64,000 nt of DNA from contig NZ_LNNH01000027.1 of the NCBI RefSeq assembly GCF_001542915.1, positions 1-64,000 on the forward strand, read 5' to 3'. The DNA is from Peribacillus simplex. Lineage in GTDB: Bacteria > Bacillota > Bacilli > Bacillales > DSM-1321. The translations under genes were made by a program, and so were the position numbers. The notes under the pieces were generated by a model. It searched no databases. It saw nothing but the letters and a program-made list of their open reading frames with translations, and was not told where the DNA came from. Below are positions 52,572 to 61,035 of the stretch, in pieces. The stretch's first letter is position 1. Each line of letters opens with the position of its first letter.

Positions 52572-52591
52572 ATTTATTTATATGGATCCAG

Positions 52592-52625
52592 GAGGGAAAA
52601 GCCAGCTATGATAGGCTTTTTCCCC
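52592..52625 (+). terminator. Intrinsic terminator of gtaB
   Basis: GGGAAAAGCC (52594-52603) pairs with GGCTTTTTCCC (52614-52624) across a short loop. Confidence 0.75.
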
Positions 52626-52654
52626 TTGTCCATAAAAGCCCTTGGGATTACTAT
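52626..52654 (+). promoter_or_regulatory. Possible promoter of the two-domain glycosyltransferase gene
   Basis: TTGTCC (52626-52631) and TACTAT (52649-52654) are 17 bases apart, giving a leader of about 230 bases before GTG 52894. Nothing else was recognised in that leader. Confidence 0.5.
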
Positions 52655-52893
52655 ACATTGAGTATACAGAATAATCAGTTATATGGTAGCTTACCATGAA
52701 GAAGAATCGAACCGGTCCATTGGGAATGCGTGGGCAGTTTGGTTTGCTATGGAATGCCTCACCTCACCTTTTATTGAAGAGGCAGTCCGTACAAGATTCA
52801 GTCAATCGGTTGCGGATCTTTATTATTTTTTGAAAATTTAGTTTATTTTATTCGGATGTTGAATGACAATTCATAAAAGGGGTTGCCTGTTTA

Positions 52894-55800
52894 GTGAATA
52901 AGAAGGTATGGAAAAGAAAAGCTGACTTCCTAATACAACCTGTTACGAATTTCTTCTTAAGGGAAAATCATAAGCGTGTCATCAGATATGCGAATTATTA
53001 TGAACAATTGCCTGTGAAAAAGAACACCATTTTATACGAGAGTCGCGATGGAAATAGTATAACCGACAGTCCGTATGCGATGTTTGCCTTTATGATAGCG
53101 AACCAAGACTTCAAGGATTATAGGCATATATGGTCGATTCAGGAATTTGACGCCCTCTCTGATGTGATTGCGAAATATAAGGATATGCCTAACGTTACAT
53201 TTGTCCGGCGGAATTCAAAGGAATATTTAAAATGCCTGGCGACAAGTGAGTATTTAATCAATAATTCGACATTCCAATCTTTTTTCATTCCGAAAAAAGA
53301 TCAAGTTTATATTAACACCTGGCACGGCACCCCTCTTAAGAGTATGGGCTTCGATATACCGGGTAACCCCTCCGCTTCTCAAAACGTTGTCAGGAATTTC
53401 TTAAGTGCGGATTACCTTTTAAGCCCCAATCCCCATACGACGAACATGTATACGAAAAGCTATAAGCTGAACGGCTTGTACAAAGGGGAAATCATCGAAG
53501 AAGGGTATCCACGGATAGATTTGACCCTGAATACGGATCCGGAAGAGTATAAGGAATATGTAAGGACACTTGGTCTGGCCCTCCATGATGGCAAGGAGAC
53601 TATTTTATATGCACCTACATGGAAGGGAACGAACCTTGCCAAAGTGGATAACGATATCCTCCAGATCATTGCCGATATGCATCATCTAGGAACTCAAGTC
53701 GGCGAACAATATAATATTTTGATCAAGGTGCACCCTTTTCTTTATAAAGAAGCCGCCAAGCGTGCGGATATCAAGGACAGATTAGTTCCAGATCATGTTG
53801 ATACGAATGAACTGCTCGCTGCAGTCGACCTGCTTATCACGGATTACTCCAGCATTTTCTTCGATTACCTTGTAACCAACAAGCCGATTCTTTTCTACAC
53901 CTGGGATATGGACGTATATTCAGAGCAAAGGGGACAGTATCTGAAAAATGACGAACTTCCTGGACCGATGCTTTTCAACGCAAAGGAATTGGCGCAGGCC
54001 ATCAAGGATATTGAACAGGTGAAAAAGAGCTATGCGGATAAATATCTTAAAATGCAGCAGCAATTCACGAATCATGAGGATGGCCACGTAACGGAGAGAA
54101 TTGTCCGTCATATATTCAATCACTCTACGAAACACCTAAACACCATTGCCGGTCTAGATTCCTCAAAGGAAAAAATCCTGATCTATCCAGGTGGTATGAG
54201 AGATAACGGGATCACATCCTCCTTCATCAATTTAATGAACAATATTGATTATGATAAATATGATGTCACCTGCTTTACCGCGACTCCCCACTCCCAGGAA
54301 GCTTTGAAAAACTTGAATAAAGTAAATAAGAATGTGCGTTTTCTCTTTAAACCTGGCTTGCCTGTATATAAATTGGGGGAAGTGTACAAGGATAAATTCA
54401 TTCATAACAGGGGGGAAAGAGGGGCACTGGGGAAAAAGCTATATCCAGAAGCTGCATATATCAGGGAACATGCCCGTCTATTCGGGAAATCCCAGTTTGA
54501 TTATGTCATTGATTTTAGTGGATATAGCCATTATTGGGCAAAGCTCCTTCTTGCGGCAGATTCAAAAAAGAAAGTTTGTTATATGCATAATGACTTGCTC
54601 TCCGATAGTGAGCGGGTAATCAATGGGCGGAGGCCACACCGGATTAACCTCAGAGGGCTATTTTCCGTCTATCACCGGTTCGATAAGCTCGTCAGCGTAT
54701 CGGAAGGGACCATGGAATTGAACCGAAAGAACCTACTGCAGTATGCAGACTATGATACATTCGATTATGTCATGAATTCCATCAATCCTGAGAAAATCCT
54801 TCAAATCACTCCCGAAGAAACGGAGTCTGTCATAAATGACGAAGGTTCTTCGATTACGACAGAGAATTTCAAGGCAAGAGCGATATTGAGGGGTATCCGG
54901 ACTCATCATGCCTGGAATACCCTCCCCGGAAGTGCGAAGGCGTTTCAATTTCCTTTGGAAGAGCGACTTGAAGATGCCGAAATCATGATTTCGAGAAAGG
55001 CCAACGGTAATGAAGCTACCTTTTATAAATTCAGCTTCAATAATCAAATCATTGGCTGGATCAACGAAGAGGCTGTAGAGTTTTTGCCTGACAGCATCAT
55101 TTACGAAAAGGAACTCGATAAAATCGCGAAGCTTGTAAGGCCAGGAGGAAACTTCATCTGGTCGCTGCCATACAAGGTTGAAGGGACCTACAAAGTCTCG
55201 GGCAGCCATGATTTTAAAGGGATACTCGTAAATATCGATAAGGAAGTAAAAACCCAACATTCGATTTATAGCAGAATATCAATAAACCAGACGGAAATCG
55301 GCTGGGTGGATAATTCAGCCTTATCGATACTGGAACAGTGCACGATCACTGGAAACACGAGTGAAAGGGATAAACTGCAAATCATGTTGAAACGAAAGTA
55401 TATGCAGGGGAAAAACTATAAAAAACATAAAAAATTCCTTGATAAGATTGATGATCGGACGCTCAAGGAAGTAAATACGAGTGCATACAAGTATGGAAAA
55501 ATAACGAAACCGGAGGACCACACCATCTGGACGAAGGCTTATCCGAATTACAAGACCAAAAGGGTAGCCAAGGCAATCGAATTCGAGGGGCAAACCGTGA
55601 AAATCACCAAATATAACCGAACAAGAAAAGGGGGCTATTACCTTTTCGAGATGGATCATAAGAAAATTGGCTGGTTAAATACCAGTGCCTTTGAAATGAT
55701 AGACGAGCCCGTCGTATTAAAGGAACGGGAAGTGCATGGTACGGCGGAAATCAAGCTAGGAAATTATCATATCTTTGATAAACCGTATGGATTATTGGAC

Positions 55801-56499
55801 GCCATGGTCGTTCCAGCAGGGCCGACCTTAAATGGGTGCCTCGTTGAATTCGATAAAGAAGCGGTAACCCAGCTTGGGACGTATAAACACTTGGTGAAGG
55901 ACGGGAAATCGCTGGGCTGGCTGGATAAACAGGCGTTAATCGTGCAGGAAGTCCATGGATTGGAAGTGAATGATCACTTCGTCCCTTATCCTGATGAAAA
56001 GGATTATAATTTTGTCAATATGGGGAGGCTGTCTCCTGAAAAAGGACAGGATAACTTGATTCGTGCCTTCGCGAGTTTCCATGAGAAGCACAAAAACAGC
56101 AAGCTGTATATTTTAGGTCAAGGTCCTTTAAGGGGAGATTTACAGTTCATCATTGATGAACTGGGGCTGAATCATTCGATCCATCTATTAGGTCAGCTCG
56201 AAAATCCCTTTTCATTCATGGAAAAATGTGATTGCTTCGTTCTGTCATCACATTATGAAGGCCAGCCTATGGTTTTACTCGAGGCAATGACGTTAGGGAT
56301 GAAGATCCTGGCTACAGATATAGTCGCGAACCGTACCGTTCTGGAAAACGGTAAATATGGAGTGCTTGTTGAAAATAGCATAAGTGGACTTGAAAAAGGG
56401 TTATCGATGATGGCTAATGATGCGGATTCCGGAATGGAAAAATTTGATTATCACCAATATAATGAATTAGCCATGGAAACCTTCAAGAAATGCCTATAA
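52894..56499 (+). CDS. CDP-glycerol glycerophosphotransferase fused to a split GT4 glycosyltransferase with GW-like modules
   Basis: A 1201-residue protein with no signal peptide. Residues about 60-410 are a TagF/TagB-type CDP-glycerol glycerophosphotransferase (WHGTPLKSMGFD, EEGYPRID, ILYAPTWKGTN, DLLITDYSSIFFDY). Residues about 426-635 are the first half of a GT4 glycosyltransferase. Then four modules carry a GW-like motif (IGWINEEAV near 720, IGWVDNSAL near 803, IGWLNTSAF near 926, LGWLDKQAL near 1008). From about 1039 the second GT4 half resumes (NMGRLSPEKGQDNLIRAF, SSHYEGQPMVLLEAM). It probably builds or decorates a teichoic-acid-like polymer. GW modules bind lipoteichoic acid in other proteins. 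GTG start, ribosome binding site AAAGGGG. Confidence 0.85.
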   Translation: MNKKVWKRKADFLIQPVTNFFLRENHKRVIRYANYYEQLPVKKNTILYESRDGNSITDSPYAMFAFMIANQDFKDYRHIWSIQEFDALSDVIAKYKDMPNVTFVRRNSKEYLKCLATSEYLINNSTFQSFFIPKKDQVYINTWHGTPLKSMGFDIPGNPSASQNVVRNFLSADYLLSPNPHTTNMYTKSYKLNGLYKGEIIEEGYPRIDLTLNTDPEEYKEYVRTLGLALHDGKETILYAPTWKGTNLAKVDNDILQIIADMHHLGTQVGEQYNILIKVHPFLYKEAAKRADIKDRLVPDHVDTNELLAAVDLLITDYSSIFFDYLVTNKPILFYTWDMDVYSEQRGQYLKNDELPGPMLFNAKELAQAIKDIEQVKKSYADKYLKMQQQFTNHEDGHVTERIVRHIFNHSTKHLNTIAGLDSSKEKILIYPGGMRDNGITSSFINLMNNIDYDKYDVTCFTATPHSQEALKNLNKVNKNVRFLFKPGLPVYKLGEVYKDKFIHNRGERGALGKKLYPEAAYIREHARLFGKSQFDYVIDFSGYSHYWAKLLLAADSKKKVCYMHNDLLSDSERVINGRRPHRINLRGLFSVYHRFDKLVSVSEGTMELNRKNLLQYADYDTFDYVMNSINPEKILQITPEETESVINDEGSSITTENFKARAILRGIRTHHAWNTLPGSAKAFQFPLEERLEDAEIMISRKANGNEATFYKFSFNNQIIGWINEEAVEFLPDSIIYEKELDKIAKLVRPGGNFIWSLPYKVEGTYKVSGSHDFKGILVNIDKEVKTQHSIYSRISINQTEIGWVDNSALSILEQCTITGNTSERDKLQIMLKRKYMQGKNYKKHKKFLDKIDDRTLKEVNTSAYKYGKITKPEDHTIWTKAYPNYKTKRVAKAIEFEGQTVKITKYNRTRKGGYYLFEMDHKKIGWLNTSAFEMIDEPVVLKEREVHGTAEIKLGNYHIFDKPYGLLDAMVVPAGPTLNGCLVEFDKEAVTQLGTYKHLVKDGKSLGWLDKQALIVQEVHGLEVNDHFVPYPDEKDYNFVNMGRLSPEKGQDNLIRAFASFHEKHKNSKLYILGQGPLRGDLQFIIDELGLNHSIHLLGQLENPFSFMEKCDCFVLSSHYEGQPMVLLEAMTLGMKILATDIVANRTVLENGKYGVLVENSISGLEKGLSMMANDADSGMEKFDYHQYNELAMETFKKCL

Positions 56500-56589
56500 A
56501 ATATAAGCAGGTACTTCTCGCCAATTCAGGCAGATAAATCCTAACCAGATGTAAGTGCAAAGAAGGCAGTTCGAAAGGGGAAATGTAAT

Positions 56590-57561
56590 GTGATTTTGGT
56601 CGTTGGCGGTGCAGGTTATATCGGAAGTCATCTTGTAAAGGAATTAGTAAATGAAAAAGAGGTTGTCATCCTCGATAATCTTTCAACAGGTTTCCGTTCA
56701 TTGGTTGATTCGAAGGCCATTTTGGTGGAAGGGAATTTAGGGGACGAAACGGTATTGAATGAAATATTCAATACATATCCCATAGAAGCGGTCATGCATT
56801 TTGCAGCCAATAGCTTGGTGGGAGAATCGGTTCAAGACCCATATAAATACTATGAAAATAATGTGGGGGCAACCCTTACATTATTGCATACCATGCTCAA
56901 GCATGATGTGAAGAATTTCATTTTTTCATCCACTGCCGCTACTTATGGGATACCAAATGTAGATATGATCGATGAGGATCAGCCAACTGATCCCATCAAC
57001 CCATACGGCCGCTCGAAATTGATGGTGGAGCAAATCTTGGGGGACTTTGCACAAGCATATGGCCTGCGCTATGTTGTTTTGCGATATTTCAATGCAGCCG
57101 GGGCCCATGAATCGGCGGAAATCGGTGAGAGCCATGATCCGGAAACACATCTGATTCCGATCATTCTGCAGCATTTATTAGGTCAGCGTGAGAAGATTTC
57201 CGTGTTTGGTACGGACTATGATACACAGGATGGTACATGCATTCGCGACTATATTCATGTAACCGATTTAGCTAAAGCCCATATTATTGCGCTTCAAGCT
57301 CTTTTGTCGGGAAAAAAGAATACGGCCACCTATAACCTGGGGAACGGAAAAGGGTTTTCGGTTAAAGATGTGATCGACACATGCGAAAAAGTCACAGGCG
57401 TGAAACCGAACATTGAATATGCAGACCGCCGCCCTGGAGACCCAGCCCGACTCGTCGCTTCCGCTGCTAAAATATATGAAGACCTAGGCTGGAAAGCAGC
57501 CATAGATTTGGAAGAAATCATTGAAAGTGCGTGGAAATGGCATAAATCCCAAGTGAACTAA
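56590..57561 (+). CDS. galE: UDP-glucose 4-epimerase GalE
   Basis: A 323-residue short-chain dehydrogenase-type epimerase. VVGGAGYIGSHL is the NAD loop, SSTAATYG holds the catalytic Ser/Thr, and YGRSKLMVEQIL has the Tyr and Lys of YxxxK. CIRDYIHVTDLA is a family hallmark. It makes UDP-galactose from the UDP-glucose of GtaB, supplying the preceding glycosyltransferase. GTG start after GAAAGGGG. Confidence 0.94.
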   Translation: MILVVGGAGYIGSHLVKELVNEKEVVILDNLSTGFRSLVDSKAILVEGNLGDETVLNEIFNTYPIEAVMHFAANSLVGESVQDPYKYYENNVGATLTLLHTMLKHDVKNFIFSSTAATYGIPNVDMIDEDQPTDPINPYGRSKLMVEQILGDFAQAYGLRYVVLRYFNAAGAHESAEIGESHDPETHLIPIILQHLLGQREKISVFGTDYDTQDGTCIRDYIHVTDLAKAHIIALQALLSGKKNTATYNLGNGKGFSVKDVIDTCEKVTGVKPNIEYADRRPGDPARLVASAAKIYEDLGWKAAIDLEEIIESAWKWHKSQVN

Positions 57562-57567
57562 ACGATT

Positions 57568-57602
57568 AAAGGGTTTCGGATCGCATTCCGAAACCCTTTT
57601 GC
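57568..57602 (+). terminator. Intrinsic terminator of galE
   Basis: GGGTTTCGG (57571-57579) pairs with CCGAAACCC (57588-57596), then TTTT. Confidence 0.88.
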
Positions 57603-57873
57603 TTTTAGATTTGAGGTTTTGTCTTTTGTCCGTTCCTTTCCACTCCAGGCTCTTAGCTTTCCAGAGACGGTCCGTGAGCCTCCCGGGCTTCCGGCTTGCC
57701 CGATCTTAGGCATTTTAGCTATATGGAAGGGAATGATCGTTCATGTAGCCGCCCTCGCGATGATGTTGTTTTTCCTTGGTCAAAACAACACATTTGGGTA
57801 CTCTCCCTTACGATTGGTTATTTATCGAAGCGATGAAGAACAAGATGTCTCCTGAAATCTCTCAAATCGTAAA
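57603..57873. repeat. Gene-free stretch with a decayed dispersed repeat
   Basis: Bases about 57640-57715 resemble the G/C-rich intergenic repeat common in Bacillus genomes, in decayed form (TTTCCACTCCAGGC, CGGTCCGTGAGCCTC). A shorter relic with CGGTCCGTGAAC lies at about 28066-28084. The remaining bases show nothing. Confidence 0.4.
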
Positions 57874-57912
57874 ACCCCTGTGCCAAGAAGATTCAAGTCC
57901 TGGTACAGGGGT
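57874..57912 (-). terminator. Intrinsic terminator of the PadR operon
   Basis: ACCCCTGTGCCA pairs with TGGTACAGGGGT with one wobble; on the minus strand TTTT follows. It lies nine bases beyond the 32-residue ORF stop, which supports that ORF being the last gene of the operon. Confidence 0.8.
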
Positions 57913-57920
57913 ATAATCAA

Positions 57921-58019
57921 TCAGTCACCCATGCTCATCCCTTTTAACACGACCGCAGTCAGAAACACGGTCACGCAAATGATTGAGGTGGAAACGACAA
58001 TCGCAATCGGTAAAGTCAT
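57921..58019 (-). CDS. Small single-span membrane peptide (32 residues)
   Basis: A short frame reading MTLPIAIVVSTSIICVTVFL then TAVVLKGMSMGD. It is one membrane helix with a short polar tail. Its ATG overlaps the TGA of the pentapeptide gene (ATGA), GGAAGGAG lies eight bases upstream inside that gene, and the operon terminator follows directly. These three signs make it a likely real gene. No family recognised; it could be a membrane partner of the pentapeptide protein. Confidence 0.7.
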   Translation of the reverse strand: MTLPIAIVVSTSIICVTVFLTAVVLKGMSMGD

Positions 58020-58753
58020 TGTAAATCGCTCCTTCCAATGATGGTTGCCCCGCTAAGATCAACCTTTGCCCCGTATAAAAAGTTGTAAGTGAGTTTGTCC
58101 ATGGAGGCTCCAGTAAAGTCGATTTTCTTTAAATCGGACATTCTGAATTGAACACTGATGAGAGTGGCATCGCGAAATGATGCTTTTTTCAATGAAGAGC
58201 CCTCGAAAATGGTTTGGTTGAATGATTCGCCATCAAAAATGAGCCCCGATAAGTTGCAGCCTTTAAAATGGGTTTTATTATAAGTATTGTTTTTGAAGGT
58301 GACGCCTTTTAAATTGGCACTTTTAAATAAGGTACTTGTTAAGTTGACGTTTTCAAAGATGCAATGACTTAAGTTACTGCCTTTGAATGTACTGCCTGTC
58401 AGATCGGAATGGCTGAAATCAGAGCGGCTTAAATCGCAGGAATTGAATTTTCCATCATGGACGGAAACGGAGCGAAAGTCGGAATCCAATAAGCGTTGTT
58501 TAGAATAATCCATCTTTATCGCCTCTTCAAGCTCATTATATTGAAGGTTGAGGGCATCGACGAGCTCCGATACCTCACCTATGGAGTCAACGGTTAACTC
58601 ATACGCCTCATCTTCGCTTGCGCCCTTCCTTTTATGATCATTATATTTTTCGAGCAGGTTTTGCAGCAGTTCTTCTTCCAACTCTTTAGCCGTTCTGGCG
58701 TTTTGATACGGTGCGAAAATGCCATGAACATGTGCATGCAGTTTTTCAATCAC
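58016..58753 (-). CDS. HAAS-like domain plus pentapeptide repeat protein
   Basis: A 245-residue protein. Residues 1-75 resemble the HAAS/permease-prefix domain (LEEELLQNLLEKYNDHKRKG, EDEAYELTVDSIGEVSELVD) that is typically encoded after PadR regulators. Residues about 90-240 are pentapeptide repeats (CDLSRSDFSHSDLTGSTFKG). It follows the PadR gene by 16 bases. HAAS proteins usually pair with membrane proteins; here the repeats replace the membrane part. Confidence 0.82.
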   Translation of the reverse strand: MIEKLHAHVHGIFAPYQNARTAKELEEELLQNLLEKYNDHKRKGASEDEAYELTVDSIGEVSELVDALNLQYNELEEAIKMDYSKQRLLDSDFRSVSVHDGKFNSCDLSRSDFSHSDLTGSTFKGSNLSHCIFENVNLTSTLFKSANLKGVTFKNNTYNKTHFKGCNLSGLIFDGESFNQTIFEGSSLKKASFRDATLISVQFRMSDLKKIDFTGASMDKLTYNFLYGAKVDLSGATIIGRSDLQ

Positions 58754-58769
58754 ATTTACTCATCCTTTC

Positions 58770-59099
58770 TTACAGCAGGCTTTCAAGGATTCGCTTAGCC
58801 TGCTCCCAGTCATTTTTATTTTGCCGATATGTGTCTTCCCCGAGAGGAGTGATTTTATAATATTTCCTTCTGCCGCCTTGGGTGGCGTCTCCCCAATAAG
58901 AGAGGATGCATCCGTCTTTTTCCAGACGTTTTAAGCTGGAATACATCGTTGCTTCCTTTATTTCATATTGCTCATTTGAACTCACATATATCAGTTTGCT
59001 GATCTCGTAACCATACTTATCGCCACTTTGCAGGAGTTTTAGAATCATTGTATCCACATGTCCGCGAAGCAGGTCTGAGGAAAGTTTGCGTTGAATCAA
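58770..59099 (-). CDS. PadR family regulator
   Basis: A 109-residue PadR winged helix: LLRGHVDTMILKLLQSGDKYGYEISKLI, then EATMYSSLKRLEKDGCILSYWG and RRKYYKITPLGEDTYRQ. It heads a three-gene operon and probably represses it. Confidence 0.92.
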   Translation of the reverse strand: MIQRKLSSDLLRGHVDTMILKLLQSGDKYGYEISKLIYVSSNEQYEIKEATMYSSLKRLEKDGCILSYWGDATQGGRRKYYKITPLGEDTYRQNKNDWEQAKRILESLL

Positions 59100-59314
59100 A
59101 TCCTCACCTCCTTTTGTATATCCTATAGCATATTACTATGACAGTCAAGGTACTTTGCGCAAAAGGCAATCCTGCATGATGGGACGCTTACAAATTAATG
59201 GAAAGGAGATGTATTGATAGGTGAAAATTATTAGGAAAAATACTATAATTGGAAAAAGATACCTAATTTAAAAATGAAGGCTAACTTGCATTTGATTTCA
59301 GAGGAGTGAAGTTC

Positions 59315-59719
59315 ATGAAATACCCATCAAAAAAGGATTGGTGGATGTACGTCGTTTTTCTCGGGATCTTCCTGGCCATTCTTTCACCGGTGGTCATGGC
59401 TGAAGATTTTTCCAGTCTATGGGCGGCCATTCCCATCATCTGTTTACTGCTATGGATTTGGTTCACGACGTATTATGTCATTGAGGATAAGACCTTGCTC
59501 GTTCGGTCGGCATTCATCCGGAAGACGATATCCATCGATGATATCCAGGCGATTGATAGGTCGTTCAATCCGTTATCGTCACCGGCGCTTTCACTGGATC
59601 GTATAAAAATATCCTATGGCCCCCATCAGTACATTCTCATTTCCCCCTTGCATCGTGAAATGTTCATTGAAGAATTGTTGAAGCGGAATCCTTCTATACG
59701 AACCAGTCTGAAGAGGTAA
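59315..59719 (+). CDS. PH-domain (DUF1200-like) membrane protein
   Basis: A 134-residue protein with two membrane helices (about 10-27 and 38-56) followed by a bacterial PH-like domain (TTYYVIEDKTLLVRSAFIRK, IDDIQAIDRSFNPLSSPALS, RIKISY). Function unknown; Bacillus has several such proteins. ATG 59315 follows GAGGAG at eight bases. Confidence 0.8.
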   Translation: MKYPSKKDWWMYVVFLGIFLAILSPVVMAEDFSSLWAAIPIICLLLWIWFTTYYVIEDKTLLVRSAFIRKTISIDDIQAIDRSFNPLSSPALSLDRIKISYGPHQYILISPLHREMFIEELLKRNPSIRTSLKR

Positions 59720-59776
59720 TCGTGAACGGATTGATCCAAGGGGAAAAGCTGGTTAGGGTTATGGAAAACGGAAGAA

Positions 59777-60019
59777 GTGAACCTCCATCAGCATGTCGCC
59801 CTGCAGGTCGTTAGGGTTGATATGGAGGATGCTCGAAGAAAAGGGAATGCAGATAAAAACCGCTTTTGGATTTCCACCTGTTTGCCTCATGCACCACCCG
59901 CACACGGAGCGGTTTATTTCCAAGCCCTGATGGAGTTTGATGAAGAATTCGAAAGGATGACTTTGGAAGCTTGGAAGGACCGTACGCTGCATCCATATCA
60001 AAAAAAAATATGGAGTTAA
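59777..60019 (+). CDS. Conserved-looking small protein of unknown function
   Basis: An 80-residue soluble protein with amino-acid use typical of a real gene (VALQVVRVDMEDARRKGN, RFWISTCLPHAPPAHGAVYF). I do not recognise a family. GTG 59777 has only a weak GGAAG site. It sits 18 bases before a methyltransferase gene on the same strand. Confidence 0.55.
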   Translation: MNLHQHVALQVVRVDMEDARRKGNADKNRFWISTCLPHAPPAHGAVYFQALMEFDEEFERMTLEAWKDRTLHPYQKKIWS

Positions 60020-60037
60020 CCGGGAGGAGAGCTGAAG

Positions 60038-60733
60038 TTGTCTGAGACGATTACAAACTATGAAGATATATTGAATATGCTCGACTCGCTTTTACGGGAG
60101 CCAACTGCATTTTGGAATGGTTTTTACGAAGATCGTGAAAAGGGAATCCCTTTTTTCGAAAACCTTCCTGATGAAAATCTAGTAACGTATTTTGATGAGG
60201 GACTGCTTGGTCCAGGGCAGGTTCTTGAGCTAGGCTGCGGCCCTGGAAGAAATGCCATTTACCTGGCTGAAAGGGGCTGTTCCGTCGATGCGGTGGACTT
60301 GTCACAAGAAGCCCTGAAATGGGGGATGGAACGAGCGGCAGAAAAGGATGTGCATGTGAACTTCATTCAAAGGAACCTATTCGACATCGAGATCGTGGAA
60401 GGAAAATATGATATCGTGTATGATTCTGGCTGTTTTCACCATATAGCCCCGCACCGAAGGCTGAAATATCTGGAGATGGTCAAGAAAGCGCTAAAACCTA
60501 AAGGGGCCTATTCGATTACCTGTTTTGTAGAAGGCGGCGAATTGGGTGGTGCCGCCATTTCGGATTGGGAGGTTTATAGGCAACGAAGCCTTATGGGAGG
60601 ATTGGGCTTTACGGAAGAAAAGCTTAGGACCATTTTCAAGGATTTCGAAGTTGCGGAAATACGTAAAATGAAGAAAACGGATGAAGCATTTGGAATGCAA
60701 GGCCTCTGGACGGGTTTGTTCATGAAAAGGTGA
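60038..60733 (+). CDS. Class I SAM-dependent methyltransferase
   Basis: A 231-residue methyltransferase of the Methyltransf_11/TehB-like group: motif I VLELGCGPGRNAIYLAERG, post-I VDAVDLSQEALKWG, and IVYDSGCFHHIAPHRR. Substrate unknown; similar proteins methylate thiols, tellurite or small metabolites. TTG start after GGGAGGAG. Confidence 0.88.
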   Translation: MSETITNYEDILNMLDSLLREPTAFWNGFYEDREKGIPFFENLPDENLVTYFDEGLLGPGQVLELGCGPGRNAIYLAERGCSVDAVDLSQEALKWGMERAAEKDVHVNFIQRNLFDIEIVEGKYDIVYDSGCFHHIAPHRRLKYLEMVKKALKPKGAYSITCFVEGGELGGAAISDWEVYRQRSLMGGLGFTEEKLRTIFKDFEVAEIRKMKKTDEAFGMQGLWTGLFMKR

Positions 60734-60761
60734 TGTTCTAAAAGAAATGGCTGCGAACGCG

Positions 60762-60787
60762 GGATCTGGGAGCAGATCCTTTTTTTG
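60762..60787 (+). terminator. Intrinsic terminator
   Basis: GGATCTG (60762-60768) pairs with CAGATCC (60773-60779), followed by seven T. Confidence 0.88.
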
Positions 60788-60920
60788 AGTGCAAGTGGAT
60801 TTGTTAACTAAAAATAAAAATGGTAAACTATTAAAATGAATTGATGCGAACGAATAATGTCCCAAACAATAGAAAAAATTTCAATGTTCATCTTTTTTTC
60901 GAAAAAATCAGTAGTTGTAT

Positions 60921-60946
60921 GGTTTCAAAAACAGCAGGGAAGGTAT
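60921..60946 (+). promoter_or_regulatory. Possible SigB promoter of the RsbR paralogue
   Basis: GGTTTC (60921-60926) and AGGTAT (60941-60946) are 14 bases apart, close to the SigB pattern GTTTAA and GGGTAT, 90 bases before the gene. Confidence 0.4.
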
Positions 60947-61035
60947 AGGGGAAGAGGACTGCCAACTCGCGGTACCAGCAGACTTGAGACCAATTGAAAT
61001 GAGTTCTTATAATAAATAAATAGGTGGAGACGTTT

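Noticed and set aside
57619-57855. 78-codon plus-strand frame after galE
   Set aside because: It spans a decayed repeat, starts with TTG-like weak signals and has no ribosome binding site.
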